Positions 44,527 through 53,435 of a stretch of 64,000 bases of DNA are shown one piece after another. Position numbers and translations under genes: made by a program. Every line of letters begins with the position of its first letter. Within the stretch, counting starts at the first letter, position 1. Under the pieces are notes generated by a model. It searched no databases. It was not told the DNA's origin and saw only the letters and a program-made list of their open reading frames with translations. This DNA is from Mycobacterium sp. AZCC_0083 (GTDB taxonomy: Bacteria > Actinomycetota > Actinomycetes > Mycobacteriales > Mycobacteriaceae): the NCBI RefSeq assembly GCF_014202335.1, contig NZ_JACHGP010000004.1, positions 264,024-328,023 on the forward strand. Reading direction: 5' to 3'.

Positions 44527-44574
44527 CTCCTACCTAGTGAACGCCGCCCGCACCGGGCGGCCGCACGGTAGGAG
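44527..44574 (+). promoter_or_regulatory. Leader stem-loop that sequesters the ribosome site of the 49-residue peptide gene
   Basis: CTCCTACC (44527-44534) is perfectly complementary to GGTAGGAG (44567-44574), which contains the Shine-Dalgarno sequence of the ATG at 44580. Nested inside is a second perfect 7-bp stem, CCGCCCG (44544-44550) with CGGGCGG (44554-44560). In the folded RNA the ribosome site is paired, so translation should need the structure to open. This suggests post-transcriptional control of the small membrane peptide. Confidence 0.65.
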
Positions 44575-44579
44575 TTTCG

Positions 44580-44729
44580 ATGAACCACACAGACGAGACC
44601 TTCCGCCCAGGGCTCATCCTGGGCGTTCTGGTGGCCGGGTTGATCGGCATCGGCGCGATCTGCATGATGGCGCCCGTCGAGCCCGGCCCCACCGTGGTGC
44701 CCGCGGTGCAGCAGTCGACGCTGCGCTGA
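44580..44729 (+). CDS. 49-residue single-pass membrane peptide
   Basis: A short gene (ATG 44580, TGA 44727-44729) encoding 49 residues. A charged N-terminus (MNHTDETFRPG) is followed by one hydrophobic helix of about 20 residues (GVLVAGLIGIGAICMM) and a Pro/Val-rich outer tail. A GGAG ribosome site lies 6 bases upstream of the ATG but is paired in a leader stem (44527-44574). No family recognised. The reading frame, ribosome site and helix make it likely to be real. Confidence 0.66.
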   Translation: MNHTDETFRPGLILGVLVAGLIGIGAICMMAPVEPGPTVVPAVQQSTLR

Positions 44730-44853
44730 CGCGCATGTGAAGTCTTACCGTCAGTGGGTATGCCACCCGGGTACCAGCGGCATCGACAGTCGCTGGGTCG
44801 AGTGCAATCGTTGGTATTGCTGCGGACCGCCGACCGAGGAAGAGGACCTACTG

Positions 44854-45702
44854 ATGAGCAACGTTCCCGACATCGAACTGAACGACGGTGCGCGCATCCC
44901 GCAGCTTGGATTCGGAGTGTTTCAGATCAAGGCAGAGGAGACGGCGTCGGCGGTGAAGGCTGCGCTGGAGACGGGATACCGACACATCGACACGGCCGAG
45001 ATGTATGGAAACGAACGGGAAGTCGGCCAGGGTGTCCGCGACGCTGGGGTGGATCGCGCGGACGTCTACATCACCAGCAAGCTGAACAACGGTTTCCACG
45101 AGCCGGACGATGCACGGCGTGCGTTCGACGGCACACTCGACGCGCTGGGATCCGACTACGTCGACCTGTTCCTCATCCACTGGCCACTCCCGACGCTCTA
45201 CGACGGTGATTTCGTCTCCACCTGGCGTGTTCTCGAGGAGTTCGCCAGGGATGGACGCGCCCGCAGCGTCGGCGTATCGAACTTCCAAACCGCGCACCTC
45301 GACCGCCTCGCGAAGGAGGCCTCGATCGTCCCGGCGGTGAATCAGATCGAGGTTCATCCTTACTTCACGAACGAAGAGGTGCGCGCGTACGGGCGCGAGC
45401 ATGGCATCGCCACCGAGGCGTGGTCGCCGATCGCGCAGGGCAAGGTGCTCGACGACCCGGTCGTCGAGCGAATCGCCAAGGGCGTCGACAAGTCACCGGC
45501 CCAGGTCGTGCTGCGCTGGCACATTCAGCGCGGTGACATCGTCTTCCCGAAGTCCGTATCGCCCGACCGAATGCGGTCGAACTTCGAGTTGTTCGACTTC
45601 GAACTGAACGACTCCGACATGGACGCGCTCTCCGCCCTCGACAAGGGCGAATCGGGGCGGACGGGCCCCAACCCGGACGTGTTCGACCGCATCCCCACCT
45701 AA
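44854..45702 (+). CDS. Aldo/keto reductase
   Basis: A 282-residue NADPH-dependent reductase with the full AKR catalytic tetrad: D46 in RHIDTAEMYGNE, Y51, K76 in TSKLNNG and H109 in LIHWPL. The C-terminal FPKSVSPDRMRSN segment binds the cofactor phosphate. Length and motifs match 2,5-diketo-gluconate-reductase-type actinobacterial AKRs that reduce small aldehydes and ketones. The ATG at 44854 has AGAGGACC upstream. A near-perfect 11-bp inverted repeat follows the stop. Confidence 0.93.
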   Translation: MSNVPDIELNDGARIPQLGFGVFQIKAEETASAVKAALETGYRHIDTAEMYGNEREVGQGVRDAGVDRADVYITSKLNNGFHEPDDARRAFDGTLDALGSDYVDLFLIHWPLPTLYDGDFVSTWRVLEEFARDGRARSVGVSNFQTAHLDRLAKEASIVPAVNQIEVHPYFTNEEVRAYGREHGIATEAWSPIAQGKVLDDPVVERIAKGVDKSPAQVVLRWHIQRGDIVFPKSVSPDRMRSNFELFDFELNDSDMDALSALDKGESGRTGPNPDVFDRIPT

Positions 45703-45710
45703 CGCCCGAG

Positions 45711-45749
45711 TTGCAGCTAGCGGGTATCCGGCACTCCTGCTAGCAGCAA
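45711..45749. terminator. Hairpin downstream of the aldo/keto reductase
   Basis: TTGCAGCTAGC (45711-45721) pairs with GCTAGCAGCAA (45739-45749), 10 of 11 positions, across a 17-base loop. It lies 9 bp after the reductase stop, without a U-run. It is likely a transcription-termination or stabilising structure separating the reductase from the HtrA gene; an operator for the latter cannot be excluded. Confidence 0.45.
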
Positions 45750-45807
45750 TCGGCAATGGGCGGCAGCGTTGACGACACCTGGTGCCAATGACGCGATCCT
45801 AAGTGTC

Positions 45808-46977
45808 ATGGCCACGCTCCCGTACCCCGATCACTACGATCAACGGCAGCCGGATGCGCCAGCGGCGGCACATCGCAAGCCGCCCAATCCTTCTGGTGGG
45901 CTGGTCCTCGCGGGCCTGGTGCTCGCGGTGGTGTCCGCCGGTGTCGGCGGGTTCGCGGCGTTGGCCCTGCAGCCACACACGTCCACACTCGACGCCCTGG
46001 CGGCCGCGGCGGCGGCACCGCGCGCGACGGCGAGCCTAGGTCCGGGCACGGTCGAGGAGGTCGCCGCAAAGGTGGTGCCCAGCGTGGTGCAACTGGAGAC
46101 CGATGTGGCCGACCAGAGCGAGCAGGGTTCTGGCATCGTCCTGACCCCCGACGGGCTGATCATGACCAACGCCCACGTGGTGGCGCCCGCGGCCGACGCC
46201 GATCCCGCCGCAGCCCACACCCAGGTCATCTTCGCCGACGGCCGCACCGCACCCTTCGCGGTGGTCGCCACGGACCCGACGAGTGACATCGCCGTCGTCC
46301 AGGCGAAGGGAGTCTCTGGGCTCACCCCCATCACGCTCGGCACGTCCGACGACCTCCGCGTGGGCCAGCAGGTGGTGGCGGTGGGATCCCCGTTGGGCCT
46401 GGAGGGCACGGTCACCACCGGCATCATCAGCGCGCTGAACCGTCCGGTGACCACTGGTCCCAACTCGCAGACTTCGTCGACGGCGATCGACACCATCCAG
46501 ACGGACGCCCCGATCAACCCGGGAAACTCGGGAGGGCCGCTGGTCGATGCTAACGGTCGGCTCATCGGGATGAACTCGGCGCTTGCCACGCTGGGCGGCT
46601 CGCCCGACGCCGGGAGTGGTTCCATCGGTTTGGGTTTCGCGATTCCCGTCGATCAGGCGAAGCGCGTCGCCGACGAACTCGTCGCCACCGGAACGGCGTC
46701 GCATGCCTCGCTGGGCGTGCAGGCAGGCGACGACGAGACCCACGGCGCCAAGATCCTGGACGTGACGAGCGGCGGCCCAGCCGCGACTGCAGGCTTGTCC
46801 GCTGGCGCGGTAGTGGTCACGGTCGACGATCAGGTCATCGACGACGCCGACGCGCTGGCCGCCGCAGTGCAGTCGAAGGCGCCCGGCAATCGGGTCACCG
46901 TCGGTTACCTCGACCCCACCGGCGTCACCCGCAGTGCCCAGGTCTTGCTGGGGACCGACCAGGTCGACCAGCCGTAG
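45808..46977 (+). CDS. HtrA/DegP-type serine protease with one PDZ domain
   Basis: A 389-residue membrane-anchored trypsin-like protease. One transmembrane segment (about residues 30-53) follows a cytoplasmic N-terminus, then an Ala-rich linker. The catalytic triad is H123 (TNAHVV), D160 (DPTSDIAV) and S241 (NPGNSGGPL), and a C-terminal PDZ domain (about 295-385) binds peptide C-termini. It probably acts in the periplasm-like space in protein quality control, like mycobacterial PepD/HtrA-type proteins. I chose the ATG at 45808 (MATLPYPDHYDQ); an upstream in-frame start at 45769 would add 13 residues. Its stop abuts the stop of the convergent aminotransferase with no gap. Confidence 0.92.
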   Translation: MATLPYPDHYDQRQPDAPAAAHRKPPNPSGGLVLAGLVLAVVSAGVGGFAALALQPHTSTLDALAAAAAAPRATASLGPGTVEEVAAKVVPSVVQLETDVADQSEQGSGIVLTPDGLIMTNAHVVAPAADADPAAAHTQVIFADGRTAPFAVVATDPTSDIAVVQAKGVSGLTPITLGTSDDLRVGQQVVAVGSPLGLEGTVTTGIISALNRPVTTGPNSQTSSTAIDTIQTDAPINPGNSGGPLVDANGRLIGMNSALATLGGSPDAGSGSIGLGFAIPVDQAKRVADELVATGTASHASLGVQAGDDETHGAKILDVTSGGPAATAGLSAGAVVVTVDDQVIDDADALAAAVQSKAPGNRVTVGYLDPTGVTRSAQVLLGTDQVDQP

Positions 46978-48360
46978 TTACAGGAATGAGTCGGCGACGG
47001 CCAGTGCGTCATCGAGGATCTCGAGCCCCTCGGCGACCTCGGCATCGGTGACGTTGCACGGCGGCACCGCGTGGATGCGGTTGAAGTTGGCGAAGGGGAG
47101 CAGGCCGCCTGACTTGCACGCGGCCATCACCGCGTTCATCGCCGGACTGGAACCGCCGTAGGGCGCCAGCGGCTCACGGGTCTGCGGGTTGGCGACCAAT
47201 TCGATCGCCTGGAACACACCGAGTCCTCGGACCTCGCCGACCGACGGGTGGCGCGCCGCGAGGTCCTGCAGGCCGGGACCGAGGACGTCGGATCCGATCC
47301 GGGCGGCGTTGGCCACCATGCCCTCGTCCTCCATCGCGTTGATCGTCGCGATGGCGGCCGCACAAGCCAGCGGATGGCCGGAGTAGGTCAGCCCGCCCGG
47401 GTAGGCGCGGTCGTCGAACGTCGCGGCGATCTCGTCGTTGATCGCGACACCACCGAGGGGCACGTAGCCGGAGGTGACGCCCTTGGCGAAGGTCATCAGA
47501 TCGGGGACGACGTCGAAATGCTCGATGGCGAACCACTTTCCGGTCCGTCCAAAGCCGGCCATCACCTCGTCGGCGATAAACATGATGCCGTACTTGTTGC
47601 AGATCTCGCGCACGCCTGCCATGTATCCGGGGGGCGGCACCATGATGCCCGCGGTGCCGGGCACCGACTCGAGGATGATCGCGGCGAACGACGCCGGGCC
47701 CTCGTGCTGGATGAGGCGCTCCAGGTACTCGAGCGCACGTTCGGATTCTTGCTGCTCGGTCTCGGCGTGGAAGGACGACCGGTACAGGAATGGGCCGTTG
47801 AAGTGCACGACGCCGCTGCTGGCGTAATCGTTGGGGTACCGCCGCGGATCGCCGGTCAGGTTGATCGCGGTGTCGGTGCCACCGTGATACGAGCGGTAAC
47901 GGGAGAGCACCTTGTAGCGGCCGGTGTGCAGGCGGGCCATCCGGACGGCGTGCTCGACGGCGTCGGCTCCGCCGTTGGTGAAGAACACCTTGTTCAGGTC
48001 ACCCGGTGTGCGCTCGGTGATCAGGCGGGCCGCCTCGGAGCGGGCCTCGTTGGCGTGCTGCGGTGCCACCGTGCACAGCTTCGCCGCTTGTTCGGCAATG
48101 GCCGCAACGACTTTCGGGTGCTGATGGCCGATGTTGGTGAACACCAGCTGCGAGGAGAAGTCCAGCAGCTTGTTGCCGTCCCCGTCCCACACGTACGAGC
48201 CCTGCGACGCGGTGATCGTCATGGGCTTGATCTGCGCCTGCGCCGACCAGGAATGGAACACGTGCTTGCGGTCGAGTTCGTAGGTGCGCGAAGCCTGTTG
48301 GCTGGCCTCGTCGACGGTCAAACCGTTGGGCAGCAGTTCGGTTTCCGGGGCCACGGTCAT
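46978..48360 (-). CDS. Class III PLP aminotransferase (omega-amino acid:pyruvate type)
   Basis: A 460-residue fold-type I aminotransferase. The PLP lysine is K293 in MTFAKGVTSGY. Other class III blocks are FFTNGGADAVEHAVRMAR, RSYHGGTDTAINLTG, FIADEVMAGFGRTGKW (PLP-ring Asp) and GGLTYSGHPLACAAA. It is downstream of mmsA, so it most likely transfers the amino group of beta-alanine or a related omega-amino acid to pyruvate, making the semialdehyde oxidised by MmsA. The ATG at 48360 is preferred over a GTG at 48375, which would overlap the mmsA stop (GTGA). Confidence 0.93.
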   Translation of the reverse strand: MTVAPETELLPNGLTVDEASQQASRTYELDRKHVFHSWSAQAQIKPMTITASQGSYVWDGDGNKLLDFSSQLVFTNIGHQHPKVVAAIAEQAAKLCTVAPQHANEARSEAARLITERTPGDLNKVFFTNGGADAVEHAVRMARLHTGRYKVLSRYRSYHGGTDTAINLTGDPRRYPNDYASSGVVHFNGPFLYRSSFHAETEQQESERALEYLERLIQHEGPASFAAIILESVPGTAGIMVPPPGYMAGVREICNKYGIMFIADEVMAGFGRTGKWFAIEHFDVVPDLMTFAKGVTSGYVPLGGVAINDEIAATFDDRAYPGGLTYSGHPLACAAAIATINAMEDEGMVANAARIGSDVLGPGLQDLAARHPSVGEVRGLGVFQAIELVANPQTREPLAPYGGSSPAMNAVMAACKSGGLLPFANFNRIHAVPPCNVTDAEVAEGLEILDDALAVADSFL

Positions 48361-48371
48361 GATTGTCTCAC

Positions 48372-49877
48372 TCACTGGTTTTGCGGAAAGCCGAGTTCGA
48401 TGCCGCCGTGGCTGGGGTCGAGCCAGCGCTGGGTGATGGCCTTCTGTCGAGTGAAGAATTGCACGCCATCCATGCCGTGGGCGTGCGAATCGCCGAACAG
48501 CGAGGCCTTCCAGCCGCCGAAGCTGTAGTACGCCATGGGCACCGGGATCGGGACGTTGATGCCGACCATGCCGACCTGGACCTCGTTCTGGAAGCGCCGG
48601 GCCGCGCCACCGTCGTTGGTGAAGATCGCGGTGCCGTTTCCGTACGGATTGTCGTTGATCAACTCGAGGGCCTCGTCGTAGGTCTCCACCCGCACCACCG
48701 AAAGGACGGGGCCGAAGATCTCGTCGGTGTAGACGCTCATCTCGGGGGTGACGTGATCGATCAGCGTGGGCCCCAACCAGAACCCGTCGGGGTCTCTTTC
48801 CGGGCCTACCTCGGCCGTGACGTTGCGGCCGTCGACGACGATCTTGGCGCCGTCGGCTTCGCCTGCGTCGATGTAGGAGGCGACCTTGTCGCGGTGGGCC
48901 TTGGTGACCAGCGGCCCCATGTCGGAATCCTTGGTGCCGTCACCGATCTTGAGTCCCGTGGTGCGCTCGGTGATCTTGGCGACCAGATCGTCGGCGATCG
49001 GTCCGACGGCGACGCAGGCGCTAATGGCCATGCAGCGTTCCCCTGCGGAGCCGAAGCCGGCGTTGACCATGGCGTCGGCGGCGAGATCGAGGTCGGCGTC
49101 GGGCAGGATCACGGCGTGGTTCTTGGCCCCACCGAGGGCCTGGATGCGCTTTCCGGCGGCGGTGCCGGTGGCGTAGACGTACTGCGCGATCGGGGTGGAC
49201 CCCACGAACGACACTGACTTCACCTTGGGGTTGGTCAGCAGTTCGTCGACGGCCGTCTTGTCGCCCTGCAGGACGTTGAACACCCCGGCGGGCAGGCCGG
49301 CTTCGGCCCACAGCTTCGCGATCCACAGCGCTGCCGACGGATCCTTCTCCGACGGTTTGAGGATGACGGTGTTGCCGGTGGCGATCGCGATGGGGAAGAA
49401 CCACATCGGGACCATGGCGGGGAAGTTGAACGGGGAGATGATCCCGACGACACCGAGCGGCTGGCGGATCGAGTAGACGTCGACCTTGGTCGAGGCGTTC
49501 TCGGTGAACCCACCCTTGAGCAGGTGCGGGATGCCACAGGCGAATTCGACGACTTCCTGGCCGCGCGACACCTCACCGAGGGCGTCGGAGACGACCTTGC
49601 CGTGCTCGCTGGTGATGATCTCGGCGAGCTCGCCCTTGCGGGCGTTGAGCAGCTCACGGAAGTTGAACAACACCTGCGTGCGCTTGGCCAGCGAGGTATC
49701 CCGCCACTCCGGGAATGCCGCTGCCGCGGTTTCGATGACCGCCCGCGCATCCTCCACGCTGGCCAGCGCGACCTCACCGGTCACCACACCCGTTGCAGGA
49801 TTCGTCACCGGCGCAGTTTGGTCAGAGGCTCCTCTGAACAGTTCGCCGCCGCGCCAGTGTTGCAAAACGTTCGCCAT
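48372..49877 (-). CDS. mmsA: Methylmalonate-/malonate-semialdehyde dehydrogenase (CoA-acylating)
   Basis: A 501-residue ALDH-superfamily enzyme of the MmsA type. The catalytic cysteine is about C282 in SAGERCMAIS; NFPAMVPMWFFPIAIATGN and GPTLIDHVTPEMSVYTDEIFGP are typical MmsA blocks. It oxidises malonic or methylmalonic semialdehyde with CoA and NAD+ to acetyl- or propionyl-CoA plus CO2. With the downstream aminotransferase it forms a beta-alanine (or beta-amino-isobutyrate/valine) degradation pair. The ATG at 49877 follows CGGAGA. Divergent from a PucR regulator, with a dyad before the regulator start. Confidence 0.95.
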   Translation of the reverse strand: MANVLQHWRGGELFRGASDQTAPVTNPATGVVTGEVALASVEDARAVIETAAAAFPEWRDTSLAKRTQVLFNFRELLNARKGELAEIITSEHGKVVSDALGEVSRGQEVVEFACGIPHLLKGGFTENASTKVDVYSIRQPLGVVGIISPFNFPAMVPMWFFPIAIATGNTVILKPSEKDPSAALWIAKLWAEAGLPAGVFNVLQGDKTAVDELLTNPKVKSVSFVGSTPIAQYVYATGTAAGKRIQALGGAKNHAVILPDADLDLAADAMVNAGFGSAGERCMAISACVAVGPIADDLVAKITERTTGLKIGDGTKDSDMGPLVTKAHRDKVASYIDAGEADGAKIVVDGRNVTAEVGPERDPDGFWLGPTLIDHVTPEMSVYTDEIFGPVLSVVRVETYDEALELINDNPYGNGTAIFTNDGGAARRFQNEVQVGMVGINVPIPVPMAYYSFGGWKASLFGDSHAHGMDGVQFFTRQKAITQRWLDPSHGGIELGFPQNQ

Positions 49878-49995
49878 CGGTCTCCGTCGCATCGAGGTTG
49901 GGCCGGCCCATCGAAGACGGCCAGCATTGAACCAAGTCTGCGCTGTGCAGGGCGGGTAACGGTCCAGCAATGTGTCACCGGATCGCACGGAACGA

Positions 49996-50008
49996 TTACA
50001 GTGTGTAA
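49996..50008. promoter_or_regulatory. Dyad TTACA-N3-TGTAA overlapping the pucR promoter
   Basis: TTACAGTGTGTAA (49996-50008) is a 13-bp dyad that ends at the base before the ATG of the PucR gene. A -10-like TACAGT (49997-50002) lies within it, 6 bases before the ATG, suggesting a leaderless mRNA whose promoter is covered by the operator. It is a candidate autoregulatory site for PucR in the mmsA/pucR divergent region. Confidence 0.5.
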
Positions 50009-51625
50009 ATGGCGATGACGGTGGGTGAGGTGGTGGCCCTTCCGGTTCTGCAGCGAGGCGACCCGCAGATCCTCAGTAGTTGCCGCTGGCAGGAGCCGAT
50101 CCGCTGGGTACACGTCAGCGATGTAGTGAGCCTGTCCACTTTGCTGCAGGGCGGGGAGCTCGTGCTGACCACGGGTGCTGCACTGCGAAGGTCACCCAAG
50201 GGATATTTGCACGGCATCGCCGAGGCGGGCGCCATTGGCGTCGTCGTCGAACTGGGGAAGAAGGGTGCACTCCCCGAATCGGCGGCGGCGGTGGCCAAGG
50301 AGCTGAATCTGGCGCTGGTGGTGCTGCACCGCGAAGTCAGATTCGTCGAGGTGACCGAGGAGGTGCACCGCCGGATCGTGTCAGAGCAGTTCGACGAGGT
50401 CGCCTTCGACAGGCGCGTGCACAGGACCTTCACCGACCTCAGCATGAAGCGAGCGTCGGCGACGGGGATCGTGGCGGCTGCCGCCAGGATGCTCGACGAA
50501 CCGATCGTGCTGGAAGACCTTGCGCACCAAGCGGTTGCCGTCGCTCCCGGTCCTGCCGCGACGGCGACGCTCCTCGACGACTGGGAACAGCGCTCTCGCC
50601 GCTTCGCCGGTGGGCACGCCGGCGAGGACTGGGCGATGACGATGGTGGGCCCCCGCGGCGAGGAATGGGGAAGGCTCATCGTGCCGCGCTTGCCCTCCGA
50701 CGTGACGCGCACGGGCCTGGTGCTCGAACGGGCGGCCGCGGCGCTCGCACTGAACCGGATGATCGAGCGCGACCGGTCCGGGTTGCATCAGCAGGCGCAG
50801 AGCGGCCTCATCGACGACGTGATCCGCAGCAGGATCAGTGACGAGCGAGAAATCGCCGCTCGCGCACACGCATTGGGACTGCACAAGGCCACCCGGTACT
50901 TCCCGGTGGTGGTGAGCATCCGGAGCGCGGCCGCCAAGTCCGACCCCGTCGCGGACCGGCGCCGCAACGTCGGCTTCCTCGATACCGTGGCCCAGATCGT
51001 CAACGCCGCGGGCCACAGCGGGTTGTTCACGATTCGCGGCGACGGCGAGATCGGCGCCGTCGTGGCGTTGAGTGCCACCCGGGCAGGGGGATCGGACAAG
51101 GCGTGGAGTGACCTTGGCACGGCCCTGGCGCGGGAGGTCGCGCGTCTCGACAGCCGCCAGCGCGCCGTGCTGGCGCTCGGTGAGCCATCGGCTCTCGTCG
51201 GCGATGCCGTCATCGGGCTCAGCGACGCCGCCCACATCGCGGAGGTCGCGCTTGCCATGCGCGGTCGGCCGCGGCCGTTCTACCGTGCATCAGACGTGCG
51301 ACTGCGGGGCCTGGTTTCCCTGCTGCAGAACGACTCCCGCGTCCAGGCCTTCGCCGAAACGGAACTCAAGACGTTGCTCGCCGCCGAGGACGGCAGAGCA
51401 CCGTCTGATCTGGCGATCCTGCGCGAGTACCTCCGATTGGGCGGAAACAAGGCGGCGTTGGCCAAGCATCTACACGTCAGTAGGCCGGCGCTCTACAAGC
51501 GGCTGTCGGCCATCGAGCGCAGCCTGCGAGTTGACCTGGACGACGCCGAGTCGATGCTCTCGCTGCACGTGGCGTTGTTGGTATTGGAGGCGCGGCGAGG
51601 CGACGACGTCGGGGTGCCGGGCTAA
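50009..51625 (+). CDS. PucR-family transcriptional regulator
   Basis: A 538-residue regulator with the PucR layout: an N-terminal purine-catabolism-type domain (about residues 5-130; PIRWVHVSDVVSLSTLLQGG), a middle GGDEF-like/CdaR region, and a C-terminal helix-turn-helix (about 465-525; REYLRLGGNKAALAKHLHVS then RPALYKRLSAIE). It is divergent from mmsA/aminotransferase and therefore probably their activator, in line with PucR-type control of beta-alanine/GABA-like catabolism in actinobacteria (family-level inference). The ATG at 50009 appears leaderless. Confidence 0.92.
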   Translation: MAMTVGEVVALPVLQRGDPQILSSCRWQEPIRWVHVSDVVSLSTLLQGGELVLTTGAALRRSPKGYLHGIAEAGAIGVVVELGKKGALPESAAAVAKELNLALVVLHREVRFVEVTEEVHRRIVSEQFDEVAFDRRVHRTFTDLSMKRASATGIVAAAARMLDEPIVLEDLAHQAVAVAPGPAATATLLDDWEQRSRRFAGGHAGEDWAMTMVGPRGEEWGRLIVPRLPSDVTRTGLVLERAAAALALNRMIERDRSGLHQQAQSGLIDDVIRSRISDEREIAARAHALGLHKATRYFPVVVSIRSAAAKSDPVADRRRNVGFLDTVAQIVNAAGHSGLFTIRGDGEIGAVVALSATRAGGSDKAWSDLGTALAREVARLDSRQRAVLALGEPSALVGDAVIGLSDAAHIAEVALAMRGRPRPFYRASDVRLRGLVSLLQNDSRVQAFAETELKTLLAAEDGRAPSDLAILREYLRLGGNKAALAKHLHVSRPALYKRLSAIERSLRVDLDDAESMLSLHVALLVLEARRGDDVGVPG

Positions 51626-51634
51626 GCGCAAACG

Positions 51635-53368
51635 TCAGCCGGCCGCGAGAGTGGGCGTCCGGGGTGGTGCGGTGCGCCGGCTGCCGGTGGCCTCGAAGGC
51701 CGCGGCAAGCGCCAGCAGCGCTGTGTCGTCGTAGGCGCGTCCGGCGAAGGTCACGCCCACCGGCATGCCGATGTCGGCCATCGTGCCAAGTGGCACCGTC
51801 ACCGTGGGGAGGCCGAGGTGGCGTGGCACCAGATTGCCGTTTGCCACCCAAACACCGTTGCGCCAGCCGTGTTCCGCGGATGTCTCGTCGACGTCCATGT
51901 CGGCCTTGCCGACGTCGGCGACGGCGGGAAACACGACCGCGTCAAGACCGAGGCGGTCCATCCAGTCCTCGAGGTCGATGCGGCGGGTCTGCTCCAGCCC
52001 GCGCAGGCCTTCTTCGAGGTGTGGGATGTCGGTGAACGCCTGCACCGGGTGCTCCCGCACGTGTGCGGGATACGCCGAGATCTGGTCGTCGAAGCCGTGA
52101 TACTGGTCCGATAATGCCCCCTTGGGATGCGGGAAGATCAGTGCACCGTCGACGTCGGCGAGGTGGTCGAGTTCCGGGTCGCCGTTCACACGAAGGAAGT
52201 CGTCCCACGCCCATGCGGACAGGTCGACGATCTCGCGGTGCAGGTACTCGGGGCTGACCAGGCCGCGCGTCGCGATGGTCGGTGCACCGGGCCGGTCGCC
52301 CTCGTAGTTCGTGACGGCGGGGAAATCGACGAGCACCACCTCCGCGCCCGCCGCCTCGAGGTCTCTGCGGGCCGCCTCCCACAGCTCGATGACGGCCGCG
52401 CGCGTCTCGATGCGCTGTCCGGTCGACCCGCCGATGCCGGGGTGTTCGGCCGTGCCAGCGTCCGGGTCGGCGTTGACGTACATCCGAGGAATCCCGAAAC
52501 GCTTGCCCGCCAGCGTTGTCCGCGCAGCGGCGGCGTCACCGGGTGCGAGTGCTTGGTAGGACTCCGGACGCACCGCGGAGGCGCGGGGGAGCTCGATCCA
52601 GGGCTGTGCGCGCCAGAAGTCGCCGCGTGTCTCGGTGTCGTCGGCGACCACCACGTCGAGCACCTCGAGGAGGTCGGCCATGCTCCGGGTGTGGGGCACC
52701 ACGACGTCCATCGTCGGGACCAGCGGCCAGTTGCCGCGCGTCGAGATCACCCCACGTGACGGCGTGTACGCGCAGAGGCCGTTGTTCGACGCGGGCGCCC
52801 GTCCGCTGGACCACGTCTCCTCGCCGAGCCCGAACGCCGCGAAGCTCGCCGCGGTGGCCGTGCCCGACCCGTTGGACGAGCCCGAGCCGAATGCCGACGT
52901 CAAATAGTCCGCGTTGTAAGGGCTTTCAGCGCGGCCGTATACACCGCGCTGCATGCCACCGTTCGCCATCGGCGGCATGTTGGTGAGCCCGAGGCAGATG
53001 GCACCGGCAGCGCGCAGCCGCTCGATCGTGAACGCATCACGCTGTGCGACCAGATGCTCGAACGCCGGTGATCCCGCCGCAACGGTGAGTCCGCGCACCA
53101 GGTAGCTGTCCTTGGCGGTGTACGGGATGCCGTCGAGTGGCCCGAGCACCTCGCCGCGTGCCCGGCGCGCGTCGGATGCCTCGGCCTCGGCGAGCGCCGC
53201 CGGGTTCATCACGATGATGGAGTTGAGGCGAATGCCGCCACGGTCGTAGGCCTCGATGCGCGCGAGATAGGCGGTCACCACGTCGACCGAGGTCACCGCG
53301 CCCGACGCGAGGGCGCCGCGGAGTTCGGCGATCGAGGCCTCGACGACGTCAAAAGTGCTCACTGGCAT
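51635..53368 (-). CDS. Amidase-signature-family hydrolase
   Basis: A 577-residue amidase-signature protein, longer than the usual ~470. The Ser-cisSer-Lys triad segments are PYTAKDSYLV (lysine), FGSGSSNGSGTATAAS (cis-serine in the Gly/Ser motif) and GEETWSSGRAPAS, where the canonical G-x-D-T-G-G-S-x-R nucleophile region is slightly altered but the catalytic serine is kept. It hydrolyses a carboxamide of unknown type. The start is the ATG at 53368. It is the last gene of the minus-strand pair with a TetR regulator that is divergent from an NCS1 permease, so it may process the imported compound. Confidence 0.9.
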   Translation of the reverse strand: MPVSTFDVVEASIAELRGALASGAVTSVDVVTAYLARIEAYDRGGIRLNSIIVMNPAALAEAEASDARRARGEVLGPLDGIPYTAKDSYLVRGLTVAAGSPAFEHLVAQRDAFTIERLRAAGAICLGLTNMPPMANGGMQRGVYGRAESPYNADYLTSAFGSGSSNGSGTATAASFAAFGLGEETWSSGRAPASNNGLCAYTPSRGVISTRGNWPLVPTMDVVVPHTRSMADLLEVLDVVVADDTETRGDFWRAQPWIELPRASAVRPESYQALAPGDAAAARTTLAGKRFGIPRMYVNADPDAGTAEHPGIGGSTGQRIETRAAVIELWEAARRDLEAAGAEVVLVDFPAVTNYEGDRPGAPTIATRGLVSPEYLHREIVDLSAWAWDDFLRVNGDPELDHLADVDGALIFPHPKGALSDQYHGFDDQISAYPAHVREHPVQAFTDIPHLEEGLRGLEQTRRIDLEDWMDRLGLDAVVFPAVADVGKADMDVDETSAEHGWRNGVWVANGNLVPRHLGLPTVTVPLGTMADIGMPVGVTFAGRAYDDTALLALAAAFEATGSRRTAPPRTPTLAAG

Positions 53369-53435
53369 ACCATCCCGTTGCTCGTCCTCGGCGGCCAAGC
53401 CGCCATAATGTCAACACCGCGCGGCTGACGTCGCG

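Noticed and set aside
44421..44579. Canonical ANTAR target (two hairpins with A-x-x-G-type hexaloops)
   Set aside because: Stems are present but none has the required hexaloop; only a general structured leader is claimed.
44756..44761. GGGTAT as a SigF-type -10 before the aldo/keto reductase
   Set aside because: No GTTT-type -35 at 15-17 bp upstream, so there is no support for a SigF promoter.
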